A DNA stretch of 64,000 nt from Acetobacter syzygii (GTDB taxonomy: Bacteria > Pseudomonadota > Alphaproteobacteria > Acetobacterales > Acetobacteraceae), in contig NZ_BAMZ01000009.1 in assembly GCF_000964225.1 (NCBI RefSeq), positions 124,001 through 188,000 of the forward strand, given 5' to 3'. Shown here piece by piece: positions 1 to 9,584 of the stretch. Position 1 is the stretch's first letter, and each line of letters opens with the position of its first letter. The notes beneath the pieces were generated by a model. The model ran no database searches and was not told the DNA's origin. It saw nothing but the letters and a program-made list of their open reading frames with translations. The position numbers were made by a program, and so were the translations under genes.

Positions 1-384
1 AACATGGGCATTAGCCATGATGAGCACATCCTGACCAACCCGTGTTATTCCAGACCCCGTGGCAGTTCCCCGGTGAATGGTTGCATGTTCACGCACAACC
101 GTACGCGCACCCACCTCACACCGTGTTGGCTCGCCTTTGTATTTCAGGTCCTGTGGGGCCATCCCCACCGTGCAGAACGGAAAATAACGCGAATGCGCAC
201 CCAGATGGGTGTGACCATCCACAACAACGTGGGAGATCAGTTCAACACCATCATCCACAACAACGTTTGGCCCAACGGAACACCAAGGGCCAATAACCAC
301 GCCCTGCCCGAGCCGTGCGCCCGGAGCAACCAAAGCCGTTGGATGAACAAGCGTTTGCCTAGCTTCCCCTACAGCGTGCACCAC
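1..384 (-). CDS. lpxA: UDP-N-acetylglucosamine O-acyltransferase LpxA (partial, 3' end beyond left edge)
   Basis: LpxA moves a 3-hydroxyacyl chain from acyl-ACP to the 3-OH of UDP-GlcNAc, the first step of lipid A synthesis in the cytoplasm. The 128 visible codons show left-handed beta-helix hexapeptide repeats (HPTALVAPGARLG) and the family strings FCTVGMAPQDLKY and REHATIHRGT. The window stops at MANAHV, just before the expected catalytic His. I chose the GTG at 384: a Shine-Dalgarno AAGGA lies 6 nt upstream and overlaps an in-frame TAA, so the frame cannot extend further. It is last in the visible lpxD-fabZ-lpxA group, separated from fabZ by an unusually long 123 nt. Confidence 0.93.
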   Translation of the reverse strand, partial: MVHAVGEARQTLVHPTALVAPGARLGQGVVIGPWCSVGPNVVVDDGVELISHVVVDGHTHLGAHSRYFPFCTVGMAPQDLKYKGEPTRCEVGARTVVREHATIHRGTATGSGITRVGQDVLIMANAHV

Positions 385-507
385 TTCAGTTCCTTATCTT
401 CCGCTTGCCCATGATTGAGGGCGTGGATTCCCGCGTAAAGTGGCCTTGCCAATACAACGCAAAGTTGGAGCATATATTGGCCTCACAGCCCCACCAAGCG
501 CAAAAAT

Positions 508-984
508 TCAGCCCATAATCATGGCGCTAAAAGTAGCTTCTGCCACAGTAACGCCATCAACCCGTGCTTCCCCACGGAACTTCCACACGTTTGAACGGTG
601 CCGTTCCTTGACAACATGAATACGCAACTGATCGCCCGGCTCTACCGGACGCCGAAACTTTGCGCCTTCGATGGTCATGAAATAAACGAGCTTGCCTTCA
701 AAGGCCTCGCCCAAGGTCAGCACCACAAGCGTAGCGGCTGTCTGGGCCATGGCTTCCACAATAAGGACGCCGGGCATAACGGGCCGTCCGGGAAAATGCC
801 CCGGAAAAAACGGTTCGTTGACCGAGACATTTTTGATACCTGTTGCTTCTTCCCCCAGGACAATATCTTCCATCCTGTCGATCAGAAGAAAAGGATACCT
901 GTGAGGAATCGCCTGCATGATACGGTTGACATCAATACGTGCGATTGTCTGGCCGTCCTGCCGGGATTCTTGTTTTGTCTCCAC
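508..984 (-). CDS. fabZ: 3-hydroxyacyl-[acyl-carrier-protein] dehydratase FabZ
   Basis: FabZ dehydrates beta-hydroxyacyl-ACP in type II fatty acid synthesis. The 158-residue hot-dog fold carries IPHRYPFLLIDR (26-37) and the active-site stretch PGHFPGRPVMPG with His63, followed by Glu77 in VEAMAQ, the expected catalytic pair. The start used is GTG at 984; the first 20 residues are poorly conserved and a later start is possible because the purine-rich AGGGGA sits almost against this GTG. It lies 45 nt after lpxD, which fits the usual lpxD-fabZ-lpxA order balancing 3-hydroxymyristoyl-ACP use between phospholipid and lipid A. Confidence 0.95.
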   Translation of the reverse strand: METKQESRQDGQTIARIDVNRIMQAIPHRYPFLLIDRMEDIVLGEEATGIKNVSVNEPFFPGHFPGRPVMPGVLIVEAMAQTAATLVVLTLGEAFEGKLVYFMTIEGAKFRRPVEPGDQLRIHVVKERHRSNVWKFRGEARVDGVTVAEATFSAMIMG

Positions 985-1029
985 GTCCCCTAAACCACCC
1001 TCTGTACCGGAACCTGTCCGGAAATAAGT

Positions 1030-2115
1030 TCATACTTTGTCTGAATCACCTTTGGCCGATCCAGACGCTTTTTTTGCCAACTTGCGCAGCACCGCCACGT
1101 TACGGAAGAACTCCCGGAATGGCATGGCGGGACTACCAATAACATCCGCGCCACTTTCCACATCCGACATAACACCACATTGCGCACCAATGCGCGCCTT
1201 GGCACCAATACGAATATGGCCGATAAGCCCAGCCTGCGCTGCAACCGTTACGTAGTCTTCCAGCACTGTTGAGCCGGAAATACCAGCCTGAGACACAACA
1301 ATGCAGCAACGCCCCAGTTGGGCATTGTGCCCGATCTGAACCAGATTATCGAGCCGTGAGCCAGCACCAATCACCGTGTCATTCACCGAGCCGCGGTCAA
1401 TGGTGCTGTTGGCACCAATTTCCACATCATGCTCGATCAGAACACGTCCCAGCTGCGGCACACTCTCGAACCCATCAGGCCCGACAGCAAACCCAAAACC
1501 ATCCTGCCCTATGCGCGCACCCGGCAAAATGGTCACACGGTCCCCCACCAGAGTGTGAGAGAGCGTGACCATGGCACCAACCCGGCAGTCTGCACCAAGC
1601 TGAACACCATGCCCCAGAACCGTATGGGAACCAATAATGCTCCCCGGCCCCACTTCCACACCGGCACCAATAACAGCAAAAGGACCAACTTCCGCTGTAG
1701 GGTCAACTACTGCTGACGAATCTATCACTGCGGATGGATGGATACCAGCCTTGCTAACAGACCGTGGATGAAAGAGCCGGGCAATCCGTGACCACACCAG
1801 ATAGGGCGTGGCTGTAACAAGAGCCGCAGAGTGTTCTGGCACCTTTTCCGCAAAAGCGGGCGCAACAATAACAAGCCCTGCCTTTGTGTGCTCAAGCAAA
1901 TGAGCATAACGCCGGTTATCCAGAAAACTGACATCCCGTGGACCAGCCGCCTGCAAGGGAGCAATGCCAACATAACCATCCTGCGGGACTCCCCCTTGCC
2001 GGGGCAGGCGCAAGTCAGCACCGGCGGCTTCTGCCAGTGCAGCCGCATCAAACGGCCCCACCCGCGCAAAAAAACGCGGGTCAGCCGGGCCAGATGAAGC
2101 CCTGCGGTCCTGCAT
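1030..2115 (-). CDS. lpxD: UDP-3-O-acylglucosamine N-acyltransferase LpxD
   Basis: LpxD adds the second 3-hydroxyacyl chain (N-linked) to UDP-3-O-acyl-GlcN in lipid A synthesis. The 361-residue protein has an N-terminal uridine-binding domain (about 40-115), then hexapeptide repeats of a left-handed beta-helix (about 125-310), and the catalytic motif DNLVQIGHNAQLG with His263. The C-terminal helix (REFFRNVAVLRKL) matches the ACP-binding tail of the family. The first 20 residues are a short extension relative to most LpxD. It begins only 2 nt after the stop of the OmpH/Skp gene, so the two are probably translated from one message. Confidence 0.95.
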   Translation of the reverse strand: MQDRRASSGPADPRFFARVGPFDAAALAEAAGADLRLPRQGGVPQDGYVGIAPLQAAGPRDVSFLDNRRYAHLLEHTKAGLVIVAPAFAEKVPEHSAALVTATPYLVWSRIARLFHPRSVSKAGIHPSAVIDSSAVVDPTAEVGPFAVIGAGVEVGPGSIIGSHTVLGHGVQLGADCRVGAMVTLSHTLVGDRVTILPGARIGQDGFGFAVGPDGFESVPQLGRVLIEHDVEIGANSTIDRGSVNDTVIGAGSRLDNLVQIGHNAQLGRCCIVVSQAGISGSTVLEDYVTVAAQAGLIGHIRIGAKARIGAQCGVMSDVESGADVIGSPAMPFREFFRNVAVLRKLAKKASGSAKGDSDKV

Positions 2116-2117
2116 TC

Positions 2118-2990
2118 TTATTTTTTCCCAGCAGAAGCCGGAGTCACAGCGGGAGCCGGGCCAGACGCCGCCACCTGCTGGTCACCTTCTGCTGTTGTTG
2201 GCATTTTGCCAGATTTTGCCAGCTCTTCAGGATCCACATTTGCTTCCGGGATAAAGACGCTGGGCAAAACCTTGTTGAGGTTCACCGCGACTTCGTTGGT
2301 AATATCCTGACCATCCACATGCAGGGCAACCTGTTCGCTATGCAGCACAAGGTTCATGCCATGAGCGGAAGCGACTTTCTGGATAACCTGAACCAGCTCA
2401 CGCTCAATCTGCCCCAGGGAAACCTGTGCAGCTTCCTGAATGATACGGTTGCGATTACGGAAATCACGCTGTGCCTTCATCACCTTGGCCTGCAAGCTAC
2501 GCTCGCGGGTCTGGATCTGGTCGGAAGTCAGGGATTTGGCCTGAGCCTGCAATGTCTGCTGCTCATCACGCCAGCCAGCCTGTTCGCGCTGCAAATCCTG
2601 AGCCAGAGCATCGCGGCGGCCACCAAGTACGCGCTCGACCTGCATAGCAGCAGAAGCCTGACGCATAACGCCGGAAACACTGATCACACCAATAATGGTT
2701 GTGGGCGGAGGTGCTTCCTTGGCAATTTCTGGCGCACTGGGGATAGGAGGCAATGGCAGAACCGGAGGAGCCTGGTCTGCGGCTTCCTGACTATCTGCAG
2801 CAGGAGCAGGAAGCGCAACAGGAGCAGGGGCCGCATTACGTGCGGCAGGATGCGGAGCCTGAGCTGCTGGCTGGCTTTTTGGCACAAACCAGCCATTTCC
2901 ACCTTCGGCCTGAGCAGCAGGAATAAGAGCAGCAGAAAAAGAAAGGCAAACAGCCCCCAAAAGGGCAGCTTTTGAACTGAAACGCATCAT
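2118..2990 (-). CDS. OmpH/Skp-family periplasmic chaperone
   Basis: Predicted periplasmic chaperone for unfolded outer membrane proteins, placed between bamA and lpxD as Skp genes usually are. With the start at 2990 it has 290 residues: signal peptide about 1-27 (hydrophobic core, AAQA cleavage site), then a Pro/Ala-rich linker of about 70 residues, then an OmpH domain whose charged coiled-coil region (QREQAGWRDEQQTLQ, QTRERSLQAKVM) forms the tentacles. E. coli Skp is about 160 residues, so the linker and the Pro/Ala-rich tail are additions. The in-frame start 84 nt upstream would run into bamA and lacks a signal-like N terminus; the ATGATG at 2990 follows the bamA stop and a GAGG. Confidence 0.85.
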   Translation of the reverse strand: MMRFSSKAALLGAVCLSFSAALIPAAQAEGGNGWFVPKSQPAAQAPHPAARNAAPAPVALPAPAADSQEAADQAPPVLPLPPIPSAPEIAKEAPPPTTIIGVISVSGVMRQASAAMQVERVLGGRRDALAQDLQREQAGWRDEQQTLQAQAKSLTSDQIQTRERSLQAKVMKAQRDFRNRNRIIQEAAQVSLGQIERELVQVIQKVASAHGMNLVLHSEQVALHVDGQDITNEVAVNLNKVLPSVFIPEANVDPEELAKSGKMPTTAEGDQQVAASGPAPAVTPASAGKK

Positions 2991-2994
2991 TACC

Positions 2995-5454
2995 TCAGAA
3001 TTGCTGGCCGAAGCCGAAGCGAAGGAGCTGTGTGCGGTCATTATAACTGCGTCTGATCGGCACACCAAGGTCAATATTCAACAGGCCAAAAGGACTTTTC
3101 CACGAAAAGCCAGCACCAGCACTTACACGTGGACTATACATATTACCCGAAATGGGCGTGTAGTTTGTGCCATCAGTAACCGGGTTGGTATAAAGGCGCT
3201 TCACGCGCAGACCGGCCACAGTCCCCATATCCACAAATGCACGACCACCCACACCCATATCCGTCAGGAAGGGAATGGGGAAGTTCAACTGGGCAGAACC
3301 ATTGTACATAAAGCGCCCACCGATCAGATCTTCAGACCAATGGTAGGAGTTACCAACGCTTCGCGGACCTGCGCCACCATCAAGGAAGCCACGCAGGTTT
3401 GAACCACCCAGATAGAAGTTATCGATAATGTCGTGGCGACCGTTGCTGCCCCAGTCTGCCAGATAACCGGCACCGGCCCGGAATGCGAGCGTCCAGTTAT
3501 GGCTGTTGGTCAGGTCATCCAGCGGAATGTAATAAGCGCCGTTGATTTTGCCGCGAACGTAGTTTTCGTCCCCACCAATCCCGGCAAAATCCCCCCCGAT
3601 CGACACAAAATAACCGCTATGCGGCGCCATCCGGTTATCGCGCCGGTCATACATAATTGTTGTGCTGATCTGGGACAGAAGCGACTTACCCTTCTGGTCC
3701 CGCACGTAAGGCGAGGACTCACTCCACATATCCCCGACCCAGCGGCGGATCAGGCTGTAATTCCAAGACTGGGAGAGATAGCGGTTATATGAATACCCCA
3801 TACGCAGGGTAATCCCGTAACGACCTTCCGAGTAGTTCTGGTATGTCTGGTAGTTATTTTCAACAAAGAAAATATCTGCCCCGACAACAAGGTTACGCCC
3901 CAAAAAGACTGGATCGGTAACGGAAAGATCGGCCTGCTTCTGGTAATACGAAACAGTGCCGGACAAACCGGCATCGATACCCGTACCCAGCAGGTTATGC
4001 TGCTTGAGCCCAACGTTACCAATAATCCCAACGTCCGTTGAGTAACCACCCCCAAGCGAGAATTCACCTGTCGGTTTTTCCACCACGTTCACAGCAACGT
4101 TGGTCCGGTCGGGGGAAGAACCCGGCGTATCGGTTACGTTAACTGTTTTGAAGTAGCCCAGATCCTGAACGCCTTCCTTGGCATATTTTTTGTAGCTTGT
4201 GGTGTAGGGGTCACCCTCTGCAAACGGCAGCTGGCGACGAATGACGTTATCCTGCGTAATCGTATTGCCGTTAATATCAATCCGCTCAATGTAGCGCCGC
4301 GGCCCTTCGCTTACGTCAAACAGCAGGTTGACAATGCGTTTTTCCGGGTTGCGCGCAATGGTCGGACGCACGACTGCAAAAGGATGCCCTTCCGACTGAA
4401 GAAGTTCTTCTATGTCGGTCGCATTATCCTGAACAGCCTTGCCATCGTACCACTGGTGAGGGAACAACTCGACATACTTACGCAGGGATTTGGCAGGCAC
4501 ATGCCGCAGACTGGAGCGGATATCCACCTTACCTAAACGGTAACGAATACCTTCATCCATGGTAAAGGTGATGTAAAAAGATTTGCGATCTGGTGACAGT
4601 TCGCCCTTTACGTCCTTGATCTGGAAATCCACATACCCGTTGTGGAGGTAAAACCGCCGCAGCAGTTCGCCATCATACTTTACACGCTCGGGATTATATT
4701 CATCAGACGATCCCAGAAAATGGTACCATGCTGATTCCTTGGACGAGATCGCCCCTTCAAGCTGTGCTTCGCTGTATGCCTTGTTACCAACAAACGCGAT
4801 CTTGCGAATTTTGGTATTCGGCCCTTCATTGATCTGAAAAATCACATCCACACGGTTGTGCGCCAGACGAACAATCTGGGGTGTGACCACAGCGGCAAAG
4901 CGGGATTTCTGGGCATAGACTTCCAGAATGCGCTGCCGGTCATCCGCCGTTGTTTCTGCCGAAAACACAGCGCGCGGACGCAGGGAAAGAACCTTGCGCA
5001 GGTCCTCATCCTTGGCAGCATGGTTCCCCTCAAACACGATCCGGTTGACGATCGGGTTCTCCTTGAGCTTGACGAGCAGCGTGCTGCCCTCGCGCCGCAA
5101 GGTTACATCCTTGAACAGCCCTGTTGCGTAAAGGGTCTTCAAGGAACGATCGAGGTCGTCCTGCGTAAATGGGTCACCGGGGCGGACAACCATATAGGAC
5201 AAGACCGTATTGGTCTCGATACGGGTATTGCCTGAGACACGGATGTCATCAATCACGCCCACAATAGCGGGTTGCGCGGGCGGAGCATCCGGCTGTTGTT
5301 GCCCAGCACTCCCGGCATCACTCTCCGGCGATGCCTCAATAGCTGCTGGTGCCTGTGCATCCAGGTCCTGAGCGGCCATAGCCACCCGTCCCTGAACCAT
5401 GAAAAAAGGCAACATGCAGACAGAAACGAACAGGGCTGAACGTTTACCCGTCAA
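2995..5454 (-). CDS. bamA: outer membrane protein assembly factor BamA
   Basis: Core of the BAM complex that folds beta-barrel proteins into the outer membrane. The 819-residue precursor has a signal peptide (MTGKRSALFVSVCMLPFF, cut near 28), a short acidic Pro/Ala linker, five POTRA repeats (about 70-420), and a 16-strand barrel with the lid motif GGSNLRGF that matches the conserved (V/L)RGF of Omp85 proteins. It ends in a phenylalanine (FGFGQQF), the usual C-terminal recognition signal. It lies downstream of rseP and directly upstream of the OmpH/Skp gene, 4 nt between stop and next start. Confidence 0.97.
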   Translation of the reverse strand: MTGKRSALFVSVCMLPFFMVQGRVAMAAQDLDAQAPAAIEASPESDAGSAGQQQPDAPPAQPAIVGVIDDIRVSGNTRIETNTVLSYMVVRPGDPFTQDDLDRSLKTLYATGLFKDVTLRREGSTLLVKLKENPIVNRIVFEGNHAAKDEDLRKVLSLRPRAVFSAETTADDRQRILEVYAQKSRFAAVVTPQIVRLAHNRVDVIFQINEGPNTKIRKIAFVGNKAYSEAQLEGAISSKESAWYHFLGSSDEYNPERVKYDGELLRRFYLHNGYVDFQIKDVKGELSPDRKSFYITFTMDEGIRYRLGKVDIRSSLRHVPAKSLRKYVELFPHQWYDGKAVQDNATDIEELLQSEGHPFAVVRPTIARNPEKRIVNLLFDVSEGPRRYIERIDINGNTITQDNVIRRQLPFAEGDPYTTSYKKYAKEGVQDLGYFKTVNVTDTPGSSPDRTNVAVNVVEKPTGEFSLGGGYSTDVGIIGNVGLKQHNLLGTGIDAGLSGTVSYYQKQADLSVTDPVFLGRNLVVGADIFFVENNYQTYQNYSEGRYGITLRMGYSYNRYLSQSWNYSLIRRWVGDMWSESSPYVRDQKGKSLLSQISTTIMYDRRDNRMAPHSGYFVSIGGDFAGIGGDENYVRGKINGAYYIPLDDLTNSHNWTLAFRAGAGYLADWGSNGRHDIIDNFYLGGSNLRGFLDGGAGPRSVGNSYHWSEDLIGGRFMYNGSAQLNFPIPFLTDMGVGGRAFVDMGTVAGLRVKRLYTNPVTDGTNYTPISGNMYSPRVSAGAGFSWKSPFGLLNIDLGVPIRRSYNDRTQLLRFGFGQQF

Positions 5455-5580
5455 GATCTGCCTCCCTCCATCCGGGTCGGTTTAGCACGGAAGCCTATCT
5501 CCCGTTCCTGTCTCGCCCGCAAGGGACGTATCCGAAATTACCCTTGTCACGCAAGCCTTCCCTTCCAGTTCAGTTCACTA

Positions 5581-6693
5581 TCATCCAGCGAGCGATGCAA
5601 CCCACCTGAACAGACCAAAGCTGGACAGATCGTTGAACGTCGAAAACAAGAACAGACCTGCCAGCAAGGCAAACCCGGTCTGAAAACTAACCTCTTGCAC
5701 CCGCTTGGAAACCGGGCGTCCTCTTATTGCCTCTATGGCATAAAAAACCAGACGTCCACCATCAAGAAGTGGAACAGGGAAGAGATTGATAAGACCAAGG
5801 TTAACCGACAACAGCGCCATGAAGGAAAGCAGACTGGCAAAGCCATATTGTGCGACCTGCCCGGAGAGCTGCGCAATCTTGAGCGGACCACCCAAATCCC
5901 GCGCTGTATGCTGCCCGCTAAAAATCTGCCACACACCATCCAGCGTCTGCACAACCGTGTTCCACGTAGCTTTGGCACCAGCCACAACGGCCTGCGGCAG
6001 CGACAGGGCTTTACCCGGCTCAACGGCAAACACCACACCCAGCAGGCCATGGGCCGCTCCACCATGCGAGTCCTGCGTGGAACCAATGGTAATGGGGAGC
6101 TCCACCTGCTGATCATTACGGCGGATCAGAAGTGTTGTTTTCTGCCCCGGAGACTGGGAAACAGTTGCCTGCGCATCCTCCACACCCGCTACGTCATGTG
6201 TGCCTATGCGCAGGATAACATCGCCCTTCTGCAGGCTCGCACTCTGGGCGGCGCTGCCGGGCATAACGGAAGCAACCTCGTTCCGCACATGCGGCTGACC
6301 TGCCGTGGCAAACAGCAGCACAAACAGAAAAAACGCCAGAATGAAGTTAAAAACTGGTCCAGCCAGAATAACGATAGCCCGGGACCAGACCGATTTATCG
6401 TGGAATGTCCGCCCCGGAATCCATGCGGCTTTTTGCTCTTCTGTCGCATCTTCGGGGTCATCAAACCCGTGCGGGCGTACATACCCGCCCAATGGAATCG
6501 GGCAGATGCGCCACTCCGTGCCGGTTTTGTCCTTCCATTTGAACAGGGCCGGACCAAAGCCGAGCGAAAAGACCTCCACATGCACACCACGCCAGCGTGC
6601 AGCAAGATAATGCCCAAGTTCGTGAAAGGTCACCAGAACGCCCAACACAAACACGAAGGAAATCAGGGTGCGCAGATAATCGTGTATCATCAT
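5581..6693 (-). CDS. rseP: site-2 metalloprotease RseP
   Basis: Intramembrane zinc protease that cleaves membrane-anchored regulators such as anti-sigma factors. The 370-residue protein shows HELGH at 24-28 (zinc ligands and catalytic Glu25) in the first membrane segment and the third zinc ligand in PVPLLDGG (Asp311). A single PDZ domain lies at about 130-215, whereas E. coli RseP has two; one PDZ is common in alphaproteobacteria. Three or four membrane segments are visible. The gene lies 31 nt downstream of dxr and 126 nt upstream of bamA. The first of two adjacent ATG codons is used. Confidence 0.95.
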   Translation of the reverse strand: MMIHDYLRTLISFVFVLGVLVTFHELGHYLAARWRGVHVEVFSLGFGPALFKWKDKTGTEWRICPIPLGGYVRPHGFDDPEDATEEQKAAWIPGRTFHDKSVWSRAIVILAGPVFNFILAFFLFVLLFATAGQPHVRNEVASVMPGSAAQSASLQKGDVILRIGTHDVAGVEDAQATVSQSPGQKTTLLIRRNDQQVELPITIGSTQDSHGGAAHGLLGVVFAVEPGKALSLPQAVVAGAKATWNTVVQTLDGVWQIFSGQHTARDLGGPLKIAQLSGQVAQYGFASLLSFMALLSVNLGLINLFPVPLLDGGRLVFYAIEAIRGRPVSKRVQEVSFQTGFALLAGLFLFSTFNDLSSFGLFRWVASLAG

Positions 6694-6724
6694 TCCTCCG
6701 ATATCGGTGCTAATGCGGGTTTTC

Positions 6725-7882
6725 TCAAGCGACTACGGCAGAAATCAGTTGCGTGGCAACGCGCCGGGCTTCTGCATCCCAATGAAGAACAGCGTCCAGA
6801 GTATCGGCAGCAGGCGCGCCCAGAGCGTCCATGCTCTCTTCAACCACCCGCGCAATATCGAGAAAGCCAATCTGCTCTTTAAGAAAAGCTTCAACCGCAA
6901 TTTCATTGGCAGCAGACAGAATGGCCGGAACAGCCCGCCCTGCCCGCAGAGCCTGACGCGCCAGACGCAAAGCCGGAAAACGCACCTCGTCCGGCGCAAT
7001 GAATTCCAGCGTTCCAAATGCCGCGAGGTCCAGTCGGCTGGATGTGGTGGCCATACGCTTCGGCCATGCCAGTGTGTGCGCAATGGGGATGCGCATATCA
7101 GCAGAGCCCATCTGGGCGATCAGGCTACCATCCGTGTACTGCACCATGCCATGCACAACCGATTGCGGGTGCACCAGCACATCAATCCGGTCTTCCGTCA
7201 GGCCAAAAATACGGGCTGCCTCAATAACTTCCAGCCCCTTGTTGAACATGGTCGCAGAATCGATGCTGATTTTGGCACCCATGCTCCATGTGGGGTGCTT
7301 AAGCGCCTGTGCCGGGGTTGCTGCGCGCATAACATCCAGCGACGCATTGCGGAATGGACCGCCTGACGCCGTGAGAATAATTTTTTCAACCTGATCTGCC
7401 TGCCGGTCAGCCATGGACTGAAAGACCGCATTATGCTCGGAATCGACAGGCAACAGCGTGGCACCAGCCTCCTGCACCGCCCGGAGCATCACATCCCCAG
7501 CGCAGACAAGGGCTTCCTTATTGGCCAGAGCAATGCTTTTGCCATTCTTGACCGCTGCCAAAGTCGGCTCCAGACCAGCAGCCCCGGTAATGGCCGCCAT
7601 GGTCCAGTCTGCTGGCAGTCCTGCGGCCTCTATGACCGCCTTGCGACCACAGGCAACCTCAACACCAGTGCCAGCCAGACGTTCCTTGAGTTCGGCATAA
7701 GCACTCTCATCTGCCAGAACGGCCAGTTCCGCCTTAAGGCTGCGGGCCTGTTCCGCCAGCTTGGCTGCATTTTTACCGCCAACAAGCGCCCGCACCCGAA
7801 ACTGGTCACGCGCCTGCTCCAGCAGATCCACAGTGGAACAGCCAATGCTGCCGGTTGTCCCCAGAACGGTTACGGTTCTCAT
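6725..7882 (-). CDS. dxr: 1-deoxy-D-xylulose-5-phosphate reductoisomerase
   Basis: Dxr converts 1-deoxyxylulose 5-phosphate to 2-C-methylerythritol 4-phosphate with NADPH, the second step of the MEP isoprenoid pathway. The 385 residues start with a Rossmann motif (LGTTGSIG, 7-14) and carry the active-site strings VDSEHNAVFQ, TASGGPF and SIDSATMFNKGLE with the metal-binding acidic residues. Its neighbours uppS and cdsA use related precursors: MEP-derived IPP feeds undecaprenyl diphosphate synthesis. The length is normal for the family. Confidence 0.97.
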   Translation of the reverse strand: MRTVTVLGTTGSIGCSTVDLLEQARDQFRVRALVGGKNAAKLAEQARSLKAELAVLADESAYAELKERLAGTGVEVACGRKAVIEAAGLPADWTMAAITGAAGLEPTLAAVKNGKSIALANKEALVCAGDVMLRAVQEAGATLLPVDSEHNAVFQSMADRQADQVEKIILTASGGPFRNASLDVMRAATPAQALKHPTWSMGAKISIDSATMFNKGLEVIEAARIFGLTEDRIDVLVHPQSVVHGMVQYTDGSLIAQMGSADMRIPIAHTLAWPKRMATTSSRLDLAAFGTLEFIAPDEVRFPALRLARQALRAGRAVPAILSAANEIAVEAFLKEQIGFLDIARVVEESMDALGAPAADTLDAVLHWDAEARRVATQLISAVVA

Positions 7883-7951
7883 GCTTTATCTTCCACACCC
7901 GAAAAATAACAAATCCCACGACCACCTTAGGCCGTGGGGCAATAGTTTGAA

Positions 7952-8785
7952 CTAGCCCGGCACCGCAGCACCCAGAACGTGCACAAGGTCATGCAGACCC
8001 GCAGTCCAGAATGGCACCAACGGTGGCACTGCAAGCGAAACGGCAGCAGCAATGGGTGCTGCAACAACCAGACCATCAAACCGGTCCAGCAAGCCACCAT
8101 GACCGGGGAGCAATGTGCCGGAATCCTTGACCCCCAAAGCCCTCTTCAGCGCACTTTCCGCCAGATCACCCAACTGCGCGGACAGACCCAGCACTCCACC
8201 CCACAGCAACGCCTGAGAAGCACCACTCAAGCCGGACAGGTAAGCAATGCCTCCCCCCATCAGCACAGCGCCCACCAGGCCACCAGCAGCCCCTGAACGG
8301 GTTTTACCGGGAGATATGCGCGGAGCCAGCTTTGGCCCACCGATCAGACGCCCTGCCATATAGGCGGATGTATCGCTCGCCACCACAACCGCCACCACAA
8401 ACAGCACCGGCCAAAAACTCTCCTGCCGAAGCCACAGCAATGCCGTACCAGCCATGATGATAACACACATAACCGCACAAAGCGGCGCGCCAAACACGCA
8501 CGCGCTAACGCAAAACAGGATAAAATAGCTCCAATGCCCACAGGCAGCGGAAAGCCCCGCGCACACAGCCCAAAGCACATAAAGGCCACCCCGCCAGCTC
8601 CGCACAGGTTGCCGGAAAAGCTGGCTGGCCTCAGCAGCCATCCCCCCCATGGCCAGTAAAACCATAAGAATATAGGCTATGCCCCCCAGACCAATGCAGG
8701 CACCAGCCACAACCACCATGACCATGGCAGACAGAACACGGGGGCGCAGGTCACGCCATGCGGTCGTTTTTTTGGCAGTTGTCAT
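7952..8785 (-). CDS. cdsA: phosphatidate cytidylyltransferase CdsA
   Basis: Integral membrane enzyme making CDP-diacylglycerol from phosphatidate and CTP, the branch point of phospholipid synthesis. The 277 residues contain about seven or eight membrane helices and end with the family signature at 211-237: SALKRALGVKDSG followed by PGHGGLLDRFD. The start overlaps the uppS stop by 4 nt (ATGA), implying translational coupling. A 69 nt spacer separates its stop from dxr. Confidence 0.95.
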   Translation of the reverse strand: MTTAKKTTAWRDLRPRVLSAMVMVVVAGACIGLGGIAYILMVLLAMGGMAAEASQLFRQPVRSWRGGLYVLWAVCAGLSAACGHWSYFILFCVSACVFGAPLCAVMCVIIMAGTALLWLRQESFWPVLFVVAVVVASDTSAYMAGRLIGGPKLAPRISPGKTRSGAAGGLVGAVLMGGGIAYLSGLSGASQALLWGGVLGLSAQLGDLAESALKRALGVKDSGTLLPGHGGLLDRFDGLVVAAPIAAAVSLAVPPLVPFWTAGLHDLVHVLGAAVPG

Positions 8786-9522
8786 ACGGTTGCTGTTGGC
8801 CGGGCGCCAAACCGTCGTTCGCGACGGGCATAAAGTTCGAGCACCGTTGCAAAATGTCCTTCATTGAAATCGGGCCAGAACGTATCGAGAAAAACAAGTT
8901 CAGCATACGCGCTTTGCCAGAGCAGAAAATTGGAAAGTCGGTACTCCCCACTGGTTCTGACCACCACATCCGGGTCTGGCACGCCTGCCGTCCACAGATG
9001 GTTGGTAAACAGCTCCTCGCTAATCTGGTCGGGGGTTAACCAGCCATCACGCACTTCCTGCGCAACCCGCCGCACTGCCTGCATAATATCGCCGCGTCCG
9101 CCGTAGGAAAGGGCCAGCAGCAGAACAAGGCGTTTGTTGTTACGTGTCAGGGCTTCGGCACGTTCCAGCTCCTCTCTCAAAGAGGTATCGAACCGCCCCA
9201 GATCACCAATAAACCGAAGCTGCACGCCCTCGGCATGAAGTTCCTTGACCTTATGCCGCAGATAATAGCGCAGCAGACCTGTCAGATCGGAAACTTCCTT
9301 GGGGCCACGCGACCAGTTTTCGGAGGAAAACGCATAAAGGGTAAGGTAGGAAACACCGCGCTGAATCGCCGCCTTGATGCACCGCGCCACGGCATCCGCC
9401 CCAGCACGATGCCCCGCAAGGCGTGGCAACCCCCGCTCGCTTGCCCACCGTCCGTTGCCATCCATAATAATGGCAACATGTGTGGGCACGACCGCTTTTT
9501 TATCGGCTAGCAAGGAAGACAT
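8782..9522 (-). CDS. uppS: undecaprenyl diphosphate synthase (cis-prenyltransferase)
   Basis: UppS condenses eight IPP units onto farnesyl diphosphate to give the C55 lipid carrier for peptidoglycan and O-antigen. The 246 residues show HVAIIMDGNGRWA with catalytic Asp21, LTLYAFSSENWSR, and the C-terminal RTSGEYRLSNFLLWQ and FLDTFWPDF motifs of cis-prenyltransferases. It heads the envelope group, 62 nt downstream of frr, and overlaps cdsA by 4 nt. Confidence 0.97.
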   Translation of the reverse strand: MSSLLADKKAVVPTHVAIIMDGNGRWASERGLPRLAGHRAGADAVARCIKAAIQRGVSYLTLYAFSSENWSRGPKEVSDLTGLLRYYLRHKVKELHAEGVQLRFIGDLGRFDTSLREELERAEALTRNNKRLVLLLALSYGGRGDIMQAVRRVAQEVRDGWLTPDQISEELFTNHLWTAGVPDPDVVVRTSGEYRLSNFLLWQSAYAELVFLDTFWPDFNEGHFATVLELYARRERRFGARPTATV

Positions 9523-9584
9523 TGCAGGAGAGAATCCACCGTATTCAATTCAGCGCAGCAAGACTGCCCACACTCTGGGGGTCT

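Noticed and set aside
1938-2975. 345-codon plus-strand frame opposite lpxD/skp
   Set aside because: Opposite two well-supported genes and without recognisable motifs.
5695-6882. 395-codon plus-strand frame opposite rseP
   Set aside because: Antisense to rseP whose HELGH and LLDGG motifs are intact.
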